A DNA stretch of 64,000 nt. Source: Periplaneta americana. Taxonomy: Eukaryota; Arthropoda; Insecta; Blattodea; Blattidae. Positions 33,230 through 43,710 of this stretch are shown in pieces; position 1 is the first letter of the stretch; the number at the start of each line of letters is the position of its first letter. Where the stretch lies: NCBI RefSeq assembly GCF_040183065.1, contig NC_091122.1, forward strand, positions 160,492,955-160,556,954. The letters run 5' to 3'. The position numbers and the translations under genes are program-made. A model generated the notes under the pieces. It did not search any database. It was not told the DNA's origin and saw nothing but the letters and a program-made list of their open reading frames with translations.

Positions 33230-34045
33230 TTGCCTACAATTAATGAATAATAAAGATTTTTTATAAGTTGTAAGTCATTTCCTCCTGAATTATTTTCAAA
33301 ATTGTATTTAGTGAAACCTAACTTATTTTGCATACCAATTGTCATGAGACCTGAGTTGCAATGTACAGTGAATACCTTGTGGAAGATTTCAAATGAAAAT
33401 GATTGTCTATTGTCAGCTAACAAAGTTTTGTTTATAAAAAAGCTTTTTCTACTTTTACTTATAAAATGAGAGCAAATTTGAAATGAACAATATCACTTGA
33501 CTCTGATTCTCTCGATGTTTCTCCCATACACCCACCTTTTCCTAAAATTTGACAACTAAGTGGTTTTTCCCTACTTCCATATCCAGTTGCTTCACGTGAG
33601 ATGCCTAGCCACGCCTTTCTACACCTGCGTGAAAACAATAGATAATTATTTGTAGTGACTCGTGACCATTTAGGGTTAAATCCATTTTGAACATTCCACA
33701 GAATAGGGGAGGAAGGAAATATTAACATTTTACCGGAGGAAAATGAGTGAACATAATTCTACAAAATTCAAAGAACGAAGGAAACCAACGTTGGATATAA
33801 ACAAGTTTATAAAAACCTTCAAGAGGTAAAAATATGCTGAATATGACCAATATATCACTAAAATATGCTCTGTCAGAATAAATGGACAAATATGCACAAA
33901 TATGGTCTAATAAAGTGCTTTTATTTAATTACTTTTTTATATAAATTGGATTTATGTGTACTTTAGCAACTCATTGAGGTTCTAAAAAAATATGCTAAAC
34001 CATGAAAATCATAGCCCTAGTAATAACATTTCAATCGCGGAAAAA
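33230..34045. other. No gene recognised
   Basis: No supported features. An 89-residue minus-strand frame at 33,459-33,728 has no recognisable motif. Confidence 0.35.
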
Positions 34046-34047
34046 AT

Positions 34048-34119
34048 GGGCTCAGCCGGGATTTGAACCCGGGACCTCCTGCACCCAAAGCAGGAATCAT
34101 ACCCCTAGACCACTGAGCC
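34048..34119 (-). tRNA. tRNA-Pro (anticodon TGG)
   Basis: Reads GGCTCAG ... CTGAGCC + C on the minus strand with all seven acceptor pairs. The anticodon stem CCTGC/GCAGG closes loop tttgggt (TGG), and box B is GGTTCAAATCC. A TTTTTT terminator follows 3 bases past the discriminator. No intron. Confidence 0.95.
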
Positions 34120-34904
34120 GGTAGATAGTTGTTTTACTTAGATGACTATAGCTCGGACAAAAATTACTGCAAAACTAGTTGTTTACATAAAGCTACTTTC
34201 TTCAAAATACATATAAGTTTAGGAGTGTTCGAGTGTGTTATAAAAGAAGTTCTCCGTTTAGTCTTAATTGAATTTATGCATTACTTATGAAAAGTCATGC
34301 GTATCAATTATGTTTAAAAATACTCTTTATATTCTTCGTAGACTTTCCAATGCAGGGTTGCAGAACTGGGGAAGAGAGGGGTGGAAACATGGAGAAAGAG
34401 TTCGTTCCCCCATCCACAAGGCCGGAGCCTTCAATGACGTTTCTGTGACGTTTGGCATAAACACTATTCTCTCTTCTATTCTCCTCCCTACCGTACAATA
34501 ACGCGAGGGTTGAAGGGAAGGGATGAGTTACATGTTCCGGGTTGTGACGTGTGCTTCAATTGTAGCACAGTTTTGCATCCCTGTCCTAATGCGTGCCTCA
34601 CTTCATCTCATCAAAATTTAACATTTTGTAAAATCTTGACTTGTTCCATATCTTAGAGCTTCAAAGCTAATGTAAGATCTATGAAATATAATAAATGAAA
34701 TGAAATCTGTTATCTTTTTCTTCGAGGTGAATGATCTCAGGCTGTAGATAAGCATAAACAAAGTTCTGACAATTAACGTCCGGCGATCATGGAGGTTAGA
34801 AAGCTGAACTCGGTATTATATACAACACCAATCGAAATGTCTATTATAAATGCTTTTAGTATTATGGTAAAAACTTTGTAATGCTGTAACAGTTACAGCT
34901 TGCA

Positions 34905-35099
34905 TTTTGTCAAGACACTCCCACACCAGTCCTACAGAGCTGCGCACGAGATCGGATGAGTCTGCTTACGAATTATAGGGGAATGGGTTAGCCTTTGCCT
35001 TGAACTCGGTAGACACACGGTCGACCTTCCCTTCTACTCCTACCCTCTCCACAGAAACGTTGTTCTCGTACTGCACATCGCGAGTGTCTTGACAAAATG
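34905..35099. mobile_element. Short TIR element (MITE)
   Basis: An 18-bp perfect inverted repeat CATTTTGTCAAGACACTC lies at both ends of a 195-bp segment. No clear target duplication was seen. Confidence 0.5.
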
Positions 35100-35577
35100 T
35101 ATGAGTTGTGTCCATACGCCATGAGTTGTGTCCATTGTTGACATCGAGATCCACATCGCTCCTAGGCTGGTGGTAAATCAATGAGCAAAAAGAGGATATA
35201 CTGTAAATTTCATAACATGAGAGAGATGAGATGAGATTGGGAAAATACTAATTTATTCAGGTATGTCCATTATAGCTTATTTAAGTTACAGAGCTATTCA
35301 TTTTATTTTCAGGTTCAGTTCAAAACACTACAATGCAATAATGCGCTCTAGCGGTAAATTACAACACTATTTGATTATTCATTCGGAAATGCGGACAATG
35401 AGCGATACTATAATACAAATCCGAACGCAACGAACGAATTTTTTCCGGTAAGTGAGCGCCTACCTTGATACAGAACAGAACTCTGTGTTTTAACTCCATA
35501 TAGAAATTACAATAATTTTTGTATCCAGTGGCGAACTTCTGCCCAGAGCTCCAACCTCGCAGGGCCCCAGTCGGGGA

Positions 35578-35578
35578 A

Positions 35579-35628
<50 letters not shown>

Positions 35629-36622
35629 TAATAATTAATAATAATAATAATGAATAATAATAATGATAATAATAAAGTAATAATAATAATGATAATAATA
35701 ATAATGGTAATAATAATAATAATAATGAATAATAATAAAATAATAATGATAATAATAGAAATAATAATAATAAAATAATAATGATAATAATAGAAATAAT
35801 AATAATAATAATAAAATAATAATAATAATAGAAATAATAATAATGATGATAATAATAATTAATAATAATAATAATAATGGTGATAATAATAATAAGTATT
35901 ATTTATTTATTTAGAATATTAACGTGCAAAACAACAGCGCAAGGCCAATTACAGTTTAGCACGATACAGAACAGAACAAAACAACAAATGATGATGAGAA
36001 TGAATGATAGAAAATGGCAGTGAGATGAAATACAAACAATATAATAGTCCACATCAGTCATTGACAAAATGCAACAAAGCAAAATAGCACAAATAATTAT
36101 TAAAACTAGTACAGTGAGATAATCAAAATAATGACAATTAAATATAATGAATTACAAATGAATCAATGAAATCATATAAATGAAGACTGGAATAGCATAA
36201 GACACAGTGCATAGCGACAAAATGAATAGATAACAAAAACAGTGCATACAAATAATTATTAAAATTACAGACAAATACAAATAAACAATAATGACAAATT
36301 GAATACATAATTACAAAAATACATGATACAGAAAAGCTAAAAGCAACACAAATGGAGTTAAAAATGAATGTGCTTAATATAAGAATAGCCAAACAACAAA
36401 CTACACATTAAACGGATCTGAATTAATATAATGTAGATTGGCAGCTTTCATGCATCTGACAACTGGAGAGAGAGATTTAGGCTTATAGGTATAAAATTTT
36501 TTTTGAAATCTTAAACCATTCGTAGGGGCCCGAAGGAAGATATTGCTTATGAAGGATTCACAATCAATATCACCCTTTAAGGCCTTACAAAAGAATAAGT
36601 AGTCAAGTTCAAGACGTAGCAT
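35578..36622 (-). mobile_element. LINE 3' end with degenerate AT-trinucleotide tail
   Basis: Minus-strand frame 36,622-36,401 reads LDYLFFCKALKGDIDCESFI and PTNGLRFQKKFYTYKPKS, the C-terminal style of LINE polymerases. About 500 bp of 3' UTR and a long degenerate (TTA)n tract (35,578-35,895) follow. Another AAT run (36,640-36,770) flanks its 5' side. Confidence 0.6.
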
Positions 36623-36639
36623 AAAGGCTAGAAATAATA

Positions 36640-36697
36640 ATTAATAATAATGATAATAATAGAATAATAATAATAGAAATAATAATAATGATAATAA

Positions 36698-36772
<75 letters not shown>
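36640..36772. repeat. (AAT)n microsatellite
   Basis: A long trinucleotide run with a few interruptions. Confidence 0.9.
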
Positions 36773-36773
<1 letters not shown>

Positions 36774-37090
36774 GAGCCAGAAATAATGCAGCCTGTGGAC
36801 TATAGTGAAGTCATCTGTTTCTTTGCAGAGAAGAAAGTTCCTCGCGTGGCAATGTAATTATATGTAAGAATTATAATGTGTAAAATACAGTAGTATAGTT
36901 GATATTTGTCTTTTTCAGACCTGCAGAGCTGTAGCTCCTCAGGGCGACTGCCTTTTTACCCCCTTCTACCTTAACCAACCTTTTCTAGCATTGTGGTCAC
37001 GGCGTTCTAGTTGCGCTCAGCTATATCAACATTTATCCTAGCGGCGGCAGGTACACAATACGCGTACTGCAGTTCGAAGAGAACTGAAAC

Positions 37091-37626
37091 ATGGAAAAAT
37101 CTAAACCCGTGAAGAAATACTACTTCCAAAGGAAATGGGAATATGATTATTTTGTTGTTCAAGAATACGAAAGAATTGTTTGTTTACTGTGTCCCATCCA
37201 ATTTATTTCTACTCGTCATTTAAATATTAAACGACATTTAAACAAAGTCCATATTAAGAATTATGGAATAGACAAACTTTCGGGCAAGTTCATTATTATG
37301 AACTGTATATTGGTTACTTACTTCTGGCATATTTATTCTGCGTTTAATTCATCATCATATACTTGATCTTTTCGGGATTTACTTCCAAACCTATCTTTTA
37401 TATATTGATTATTTATTTATATATTGTTAAATTAAGGACATCACTCGTTGTGTTCATTTTGTACTGAAATGAATAGTGACATTTATATTAACTTTCAAGG
37501 TTCATTATTTAAATTCTACAAATTTATGTTCACGCAGGTGATGAAAGGAGAAAAGTTTTGGAAAATCTAAAGCAGGCTAGGTGCAAAGAAATATCAAAGA
37601 AACTACCGACAGAAAATCTAGCATAA
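37091..37626 (+). CDS. BED/SPIN-DOC-like zinc-finger protein, two exons joined by a GC-AG intron
   Basis: Exon 1 (37,091-37,283) starts at ATG in a good context (gaaacATGG) and encodes KYYFQRKWEYDYFVVQEYER, then a C-x2-C-x14-H-x4-H finger (CLLC at residues 31-34, His49, His54). This resembles the N-terminal finger of GTF2IRD2/ZBED-type, hAT-derived proteins ('F...W...YFFV...GK.VCL.C......K..N..RH....H'). The frame continues to DKLS, then meets gcaagt, a GC-type donor. An acceptor (cacgcag) ends at 37,537 and exon 2 (37,538-37,626) restores the frame: G-DERRKVLENLKQAR to a stop. The product is 94 residues, far shorter than full transposase-derived relatives, so it could be a truncated copy or a domesticated finger. 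A scrap of LINE sequence lies in the intron (about 37,311-37,400). Confidence 0.55.
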
Positions 37627-37629
37627 TCG

Positions 37630-38170
37630 TAAACCTTGAAACGACAGAAAGCGTTATAAATACAATGACTTTATTACAATCTATTTGTAAAATTACAGTG
37701 CCGCCACTGATAGACCTTCCCACATGCAAAAAATGTCAACATCTCTACGTAGAAGTCGATCATTCCCAATAGAAGTGGAATGAGGCTGACGTCATATAAG
37801 GGTTCTGCAGGCCTGGTCTATTTCATTTCTAAATCTGTTTGTGTATTTTTTAAAGTCGATGTACCTACGATAAATAAATTAAAAATAAAAGTAAAGTTTG
37901 TTTCTTGCTAAATTACCAAAAAGGGGGCCCATCTCTGTTAACCTGGGTCGTCCGAGCTTGCTTGTATTACTACTGGTATAATTTTTACTTAAATTTTATT
38001 TTTCTCCGCAAACGAATAAGAAAGCTTTGATTTGCAGCATTATAATGAAAATGAATGCTTGAGAAACGCATGAAAAAGCGATACTTTAAATCTCAAACTG
38101 AGTAGGCTTATTAATTTATAAACACTTCGTGTAAGTTTAAATTTTATAGTCAATGGTACAGATTTTAAAA
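37630..38170. other. No further gene recognised
   Basis: It may contain the 3' UTR of the zinc-finger candidate: AATAAA-like 'gataaataaattaaaaataa' at about 37,870. No other support. Confidence 0.35.
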
Positions 38171-38177
38171 ATTACAC

Positions 38178-38249
38178 GGGCTCAGCCGGGATTTGAACCC
38201 GGGACCTCCTGCACCCAAAGCAGGAATCATACCCCTAGACCACTGAGCC
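38178..38249 (-). tRNA. tRNA-Pro (anticodon TGG)
   Basis: Identical in sequence to the copy at 34,048-34,119, with full acceptor pairing and box B. The TTTTT terminator begins about 7 bases downstream. Confidence 0.95.
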
Positions 38250-38595
38250 ACATACAAAGCCTCGCCTTTCCTTTGCTTAGTATAAATCACCTCGTTTCTC
38301 GCATCATCGCTAGATAGTGATAACGTCAGATATTATTAGATTTAACATGAAGATTGTCATTTGATGTACCAGAACATTACACTGGTAGCAGACAAGCCTG
38401 CAATATAGTGAAATCTTCATTTGAACCCACGCTCTTGGCTTACACGCCGCAGCGCCGTTGCGTAGGCCTACAGAATGAATTTGGAATGCAGTCTGCTGCA
38501 TTGATATATTTAGCTAGATTCTGATTACAGAGTTGTTTTCTTCCGTTATTATATTCGCGTGGAAATAAATATAGCAAATAGCCACAAATTTATAA
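38250..38595. other. No gene recognised
   Basis: No supported feature between the tRNA and the LINE fragments. Confidence 0.35.
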
Positions 38596-38597
38596 CA

Positions 38598-38735
38598 TGA
38601 AGTTCCCCAAGGATCAATTTTAGGCCCCTTATTATTTCCAGTTTCTATTAATGATTTAGCTGAACTATAAATCATTAGCCAAGGTAATTCTAATTGCAAA
38701 TGATACAAGTGTTATTATCTACATTTTTTTTTAAT
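38598..38735 (+). pseudogene. LINE reverse-transcriptase fragment, plus strand
   Basis: The plus frame reads VPQGSILGPLLFPVSINDLA, the conserved block before the catalytic turn, then after a stop LIANDTSVII, where the usual ADDTS reads ANDTS. It ends where the opposite-strand LINE's poly(A) (seen as T9) begins, so the minus-strand LINE probably inserted into it. Confidence 0.7.
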
Positions 38736-39845
38736 TTATTGAGTATGCCCCAACGAGCATAACTCATATATAGGGGCTATACAAGAACACATACATATGT
38801 TATACAATGTAATTGAAAAAGTCATGAAACTACAGTCTGTGAAAACAAACAATAACACAAGAATTTATTAAAGAAAGAAAGCAAAATAAGAACAAATAAT
38901 AAGATGGCATAAAGTTTTGGGCAGAAAGAAGAAAAAGTTTGAAACCATGAAATAAATAAACCAACTAAGAATTAAAATAAATAATCTTCCCCAAAAACGT
39001 ATTTTTAAACAATTCTTAAAACACCGGCAATTTGGTAAAATTCCATATTCTAAAGGAAGTTGGTTAAAAGTTGTTGTTAAAAAATGGTTAAGTCCTTTCG
39101 TTCCATAAGTTACTGAGCTATGCTGAGAAAAAAAATTGTCTTTTTGTCTTGTTAAATAAGTATGTATATCTTTGTTAAACTGAAATATAATATTATTATG
39201 TATTAAATTATTAATAACTTTGTACATGAAAATGGCAGCACCTAATTTGATAATTGATTCAACTGGTAGAACGAAAGAAAATTGATATAGATATTTAACT
39301 GGAGTCAAATAATGAAAATCCAATAAATTTCTTAAAGCTCTATTTTGAATAAATTGCAAAGGTCTCAAAGCAGTTTTCTTATTATGTCCCCAAATAAATG
39401 ACATATACATTAAATGACAATGGATAAAATCATAATATATACTCAAGAGACAAGATATAGGCAAAGATCTTTAAAACTTTTTCAAAATACCAGACATTGG
39501 AGCAATTTTCTCAGAGAAAGCCAAAATATGCTTATCCCAAGTTAAATGTTAATCAACAATCAAACCTAAAAATTTAACTGATGCAACTTTTTGTATTACA
39601 GAATCATGAAACTTTAATTCTTTCGGAATAATAAAATAAAATGAAGATTTAGTGAAAATCGCATATGCAGTTTTTTTTTTTTTCAAATTCAAACAAAGCC
39701 TATTTGCGCTTAACCAGTTTTCAAGAGTAATAATGTCTGCCTCAAAATTTTCAGACAGTTCTTCAATGGAGTCAGTAATATAAAATACACTAGTGTCATC
39801 TGCAAAAACAATGGCATTGCTATCGCTGTATGAACACTTCCTAAT
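38726..39845 (-). mobile_element. Jockey/CR1-like LINE, 5'-truncated, with poly(A) tail
   Basis: Minus-strand pieces in order: IVFADDTSVFYITDSIEEL (about 39,810-39,755, catalytic turn intact), ENWLSANRLCLNL, then damaged frames, then a 198-residue frame (39,464-38,868) with LRPLQFIQNRALRNLL and TYGTKGLNHFLTTTFNQLP. The 3' UTR ends in an A-run at 38,726. Frameshifts between the pieces make it inactive. Confidence 0.8.
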
Positions 39846-39922
39846 AGAGCGTTAAATCTAATGAATGAATTGTTTAGTGCAAGTAAACCAATATTTGATG
39901 TTGATAAAACCAATGTAATAAA

Positions 39923-40421
39923 TGTTATTTTATATGTTATTTTAATGTACCGAAGTACATATGATATTTCCATGCAGATATTCTGCGTCATCATACGATG
40001 AAAGAGCAATGGAACGGAGAAAAATTCTCTCCGGCGCCGGGATTTGAACCCGGGTTTTCAGCTCTACGTGCTGATGCTTTATCCACTAAGCCACACATAT
40101 ATGATGTGCGTAAAATCACTTCGTGATTTAAGACGGCGCTCATTCCGTCGGATCCCGGCCAACTAGTCACTCATATCGAGTGCACCTCAGCACAGGTATG
40201 GACTTCGGTCCTGCGTTCATAGACATCTATGACGTAGTGCAGAGGGCGGCCACTAGAGGGAACCCAAGAGTTGGAGCTTAATCTGAGACGATTCTAACCG
40301 GCGTCGGAGTTGTATCCGGTGTGGCTTAGTGGATAAAGCATCAGCACGTAGAGCTGAAAACCCGGGTTCAAATCCCGGCGCCGGAGAGAATTTTTCTCCG
40401 TTCCATTGCTCTTTCATCGTA
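39923..40421. mobile_element. Foldback element with tRNA-like arms, 12-bp flanking direct repeats
   Basis: Flanked by CAATGTAATAAA on both sides (39,911-39,922 and 40,422-40,433). Arms at 39,994-40,103 and 40,317-40,421 are inverted copies about 105 bp long. Each carries a tRNA-like module followed by 'gagagaatttttctccg' and 'ttccattgctctttcatcgt' toward the outer end. The 210-bp centre shares short words with the foldback at 25,493-26,247 ('cgagtgcac', 'accggcgtcgg'/'atcggtgtcgg'). An extra 70 bp precedes the left arm. It inserted next to the 5' edge of a LINE fragment. Confidence 0.7.
40315..40385 (+). repeat. tRNA-like module, anticodon-loop GTA, not a canonical tRNA
   Basis: Acceptor TCCGGTG/CGCCGGA pairs fully (one T-G). 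Box A TGGCTTAGTGG and box B GGTTCAAATCC are good. Stem TCAGC/GCTGA closes loop acgtaga, central triplet GTA (Tyr), but base 33 is C, as in the module at 26,145. The reversed arm copy (about 40,030-40,103) has lost acceptor pairing. Confidence 0.6.
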
Positions 40422-40433
40422 CAATGTAATAAA

Positions 40434-40530
40434 ATTTAGCAGGCCTGGGGGAAAGGAACTGGCCATCCTGCATATTATTTCCTGTCTTAGTTGCCTCATG
40501 AGGAGGGCTGTGACCTTTTTTTTTTTTTTG
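40434..40530 (+). repeat. Fragment of the unclassified retroposon-like repeat (3' part)
   Basis: 'gaaaggaactgg' and 'agttgcctcatgagga' match the 3' half of the repeat at 7,030-7,310. A T-run follows. Confidence 0.5.
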
Positions 40531-40539
40531 GTATTAACG

Positions 40540-42055
40540 TTAGGTATACGCGAAATGTTTTAAAACTTAATTTTATGCATGGAAAATGCATATGCTTATA
40601 GTGAAAGTCCAAAATTAAGGGAAATATAATCTGCGAATTTCCGCGAAATTGATATAATTCCACGAAATTACTTCATAATCACGATATTTTGAACAAAAAA
40701 AAACATTTTATTAAAAATTCGCACGAAAAATGACTTTTTTCCCAAATAAAACGTGAAAACTTTCTTCGTTATAAAATATAGATGAGCATGTGGAATCTGG
40801 CAACGATGCACAGTTTTAGGGAGTGCTTCTTCAAGCAGACAACTATTATTTCTCTTCCTGCAACAACTGCCTTCCTGATATCAAGAAGGCAGTGAGTGTC
40901 TTCACCTTCTCACAGTCGAATGAAATGTAATTATGAATGTATGTAATTAATTATGCAAACAATTTTCTGTTAGTTTCAAAGGAATTGTTTTACGATGCAA
41001 GGCTGGGAAGTGCTTTTACAAAATCGAGAGGGGGAAGAAAAACAAAGAGCAGAGCGAGTTTTTCAATTTCAGAGATTTTGTAATGAACTTCACAAACGTG
41101 TATTGTACAACTTTTTTACACGATCATATTTTTAAAATTGCAAATACAATACATTTAAATTGAATATTTAGGGCAATATTATTCCAAAGCCTTCGCAAAA
41201 CTGCACTATAATGGTAACTAAGTAACAATAAGTGTACTGTAATGGGTCTGTTTCAGTATAGTTTTATGTTATGAAGAATGGTTTCCCAAGCAACACGTTT
41301 CTGTGTGGGAATTCTAACTTTCAAGACCTAACGACAAAGCTGTAAATACAATAAAAAACACGACCGTGCAAAAACTTTATTTACGTACGTATTTTCTAAT
41401 GTATTAACATAAATAACACATAAATCTATTCCATTTATTAGATTATTGGAAATTCAAATGAAGTAATATAAAAGTTGAACCACAAGTACAGTCCGCGTCA
41501 CCGTTTTTGGCGTGTGAAATAAGTAATGGGAACGTTAAATGCTAGTGTCTTACATTTATCGTAGTCAGTCTGGCAACTGTGTTCGGTAAATGGCTGATGT
41601 GACGTGTAGAGGAAGTGGTGCCATTCTCAGCTGCACTAGCAACATGCTCACAAACCGGGCACTATACTCTAAGACACACGCCAAAAATGCTGGCGCCAGC
41701 TGTAGTGTAATTAATTTCAGGGGATTATTCTTTGAGATATTTGAAACAAAGTTTAATACAATTTTGCTCGTTTTTGTTTTCTTTTAGAGTTAATTGTTTT
41801 ATATGAATCATTTCATGGCATGTTTTGGGAAAGCCATTGATTTAATTTCCAATATGTTCAGTCAATTTAATATAGCAATGTATTATGATAATAAATTATT
41901 GAAATAAATTTTCTTTTGTCCATTAAATGTGCAAAAATTTGATCCAAACAAATGTAGCTTTTCGCTCTGTAACGAAAATATTTGTTCGTATCAAATTTCT
42001 ATTCATTTAAAGCAGAAAACTAAAATTCTTTCAATATTTTATTATTATAAAACAC
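40540..42055. other. No gene recognised
   Basis: AT-rich sequence. A 65-residue frame at 41,590-41,787 begins in a plausible ATG context but shows no known motif. Confidence 0.35.
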
Positions 42056-42059
42056 TGCT

Positions 42060-42190
42060 CTCTTTCGGTCAGTAGAGTGCTGGTCTTCTATACCCGACGT
42101 TACTGGTTCGATTCTGACCTAGGTCGAAGGCATTTAAGTGTCCTGGTATAACCTCGGCAGTTGCGAGCGTCGTTAAATAAAACATAATTT
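42060..42190 (+). mobile_element. tRNA-headed SINE, family 'D', short copy
   Basis: Box A-like 'ggtcagtagagtgctgg' and box B-like 'ctggttcgattctgacc' are followed by a short body ending 'gcgagcgtcgttaaataaaa'. The 3' end resembles that of SINE A. Confidence 0.55.
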
Positions 42191-42623
42191 ACAATTTACA
42201 TTGCTCTCTTAAATTGACTGAGCGTATTGGGAATAAAATCAATGGCTTTCCCAAAACACGCTATGAAATGTTTCAAAGTTATAATAGTACATTATGCAAC
42301 GAGCCTATAATGGTAGTAATTAAGACGCGAGTATGTTTTTGAAACGAGCGCAAGCGAGTTTCATAATTTTCATACGAGCGTCTTAATTACCATTATATGC
42401 AAGTTTCAGACGACTAATTTTTCTCGACCAGATTTCTAACTTGAAATCATTGATAAGTATTCATGTTATTCTTATCTGACTGGGGAGCGGCACTGACCTT
42501 GTGCAATATCTCGTAAATTGTGAGATGTGCGCAGACGCGAAAGTATTGATTTTTTCCGAGAAACAAATGTCATTGACCTTGATATAATCTAGAGAGTAAA
42601 ATAAACATTAATCTTGATATAAC

Positions 42624-42806
42624 CACAATCTAGTATATACAGTCGCGAAGCTCAATACGTAGTAAATATGCAAACATTAGATAGTTGCTCACCACTAGGA
42701 TCGCTAATATCGCCTCATTACAGGCAATGCCAAATAGTACTGTCACAGTCTATTGTTTCTAGCACCCTCAAAACTCAAGCTTCGTGACTGTATATAGCAG
42801 ACTGTG
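42624..42806 (+). mobile_element. 7-bp-TSD MITE, copy 1, inside the inverted duplication
   Basis: Ends CACAATCTAGTATATACAG and its inverted partner; flanked by ATATAAC (42,617-42,623 and 42,807-42,813). The other arm of the inverted duplication has the uninterrupted site with one ATATAAC (about 44,091-44,097 reversed). Confidence 0.9.
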
Positions 42807-43317
42807 ATATAACCTTGAAATTGATTTAGACATTGAAAAACGAGATGACAAATTGAATTTATTTGAATTTTATTTACAATTAATGCTAATTATTATAGTA
42901 ACAGAACATAACCTTCTGCGACAGTATTGGATTTCCAGCCTCCGTGACGTTTCGCTAGTTGTCTTTCGATTGCATATCCGAGAATAATCGATACTTGCGC
43001 TTTCATGTTGCTACAATGGTGTTTTCTGATTGGTGGAACACCTGAACTTTAATGAATAGGTGTACTTTAATGAGGTCCATTAAAGGGCTGCGACCAGGTG
43101 TATAATTACTACATTTCGGCATGGTCGAGCATAAAACAATTTTTATCTCGAAAAGTAAGCTAAATGAGCAAAGTTGTATTATATTTTATCGTTTACAATA
43201 TCTCAAACAATAATTCTCTAAAAATGACATTTCTTACGGCTCACCTGTAATTATAAGCAATCTATAAAGCGTTTATATTCGATGCAATGTTTAGTTGCAG
43301 CATTTATATTTTTTACT

Positions 43318-43462
43318 TGATTATTTAACGACGCTGTATCAACTACTGGGTTATTTAACATCGATGGAATTGATCATGAGACGGTATTTGGCGAGATGAG
43401 GCCGAGGATTCGTCATAATTACCTGACATTCGTCTTATGGTTGGGGAAAACCTCGGAAAAAC
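43318..43462 (-). mobile_element. SINE 'A', truncated, minus strand
   Basis: The 3' two-thirds of the family, ending at 'cctcggaaaaaca'; the tRNA head is missing. Confidence 0.8.
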
Positions 43463-43535
43463 ATAAATTAAACCAATTAAAAAATCTTCTCATTCAATTT
43501 TAATTGCAATTGTATGTTACTTTAGAAAAATCCTG

Positions 43536-43710
43536 TCCACACCTGTGGAGTAACGGTTAGCGCGTCTGACCGCGAAACTAAGTGCCCCGGTCGGGGCAAG
43601 TTACCTGGTTGAGGTTTTTTCCGGGGTTTTCCTCAACTCAATATGACCAAATGCTGGGTAACTTTCGGTGCTGGTCTCCGGACTCGTTTCACCGGAATTA
43701 TCACACCGCG
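43536..43710 (+). mobile_element. SINE 'B', truncated, with deletion across box B
   Basis: The head 'cacacctgtggagtaacggt' is present. Then 'aagtgccccggtcggggc' replaces the box B segment seen at 13,914-13,935. The body stops near 43,710, before the conserved 3' end. Confidence 0.75.

Noticed and set aside
33004-33423. 139-residue minus-strand frame with YLSI repeats
   Set aside because: Translation of the (GATA)n/(ACTG)n microsatellite; no unique coding part.
35263-35451. Exon-like segment between a 'tttcag' acceptor and 'gtaagt' donor
   Set aside because: The frame shows no recognisable protein, and similar wording near 24,000-24,060 suggests a repeat. Left unannotated.
41590-41787. 65-residue frame with a good ATG context
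   Set aside because: Short, no family similarity, no visible splice continuation.
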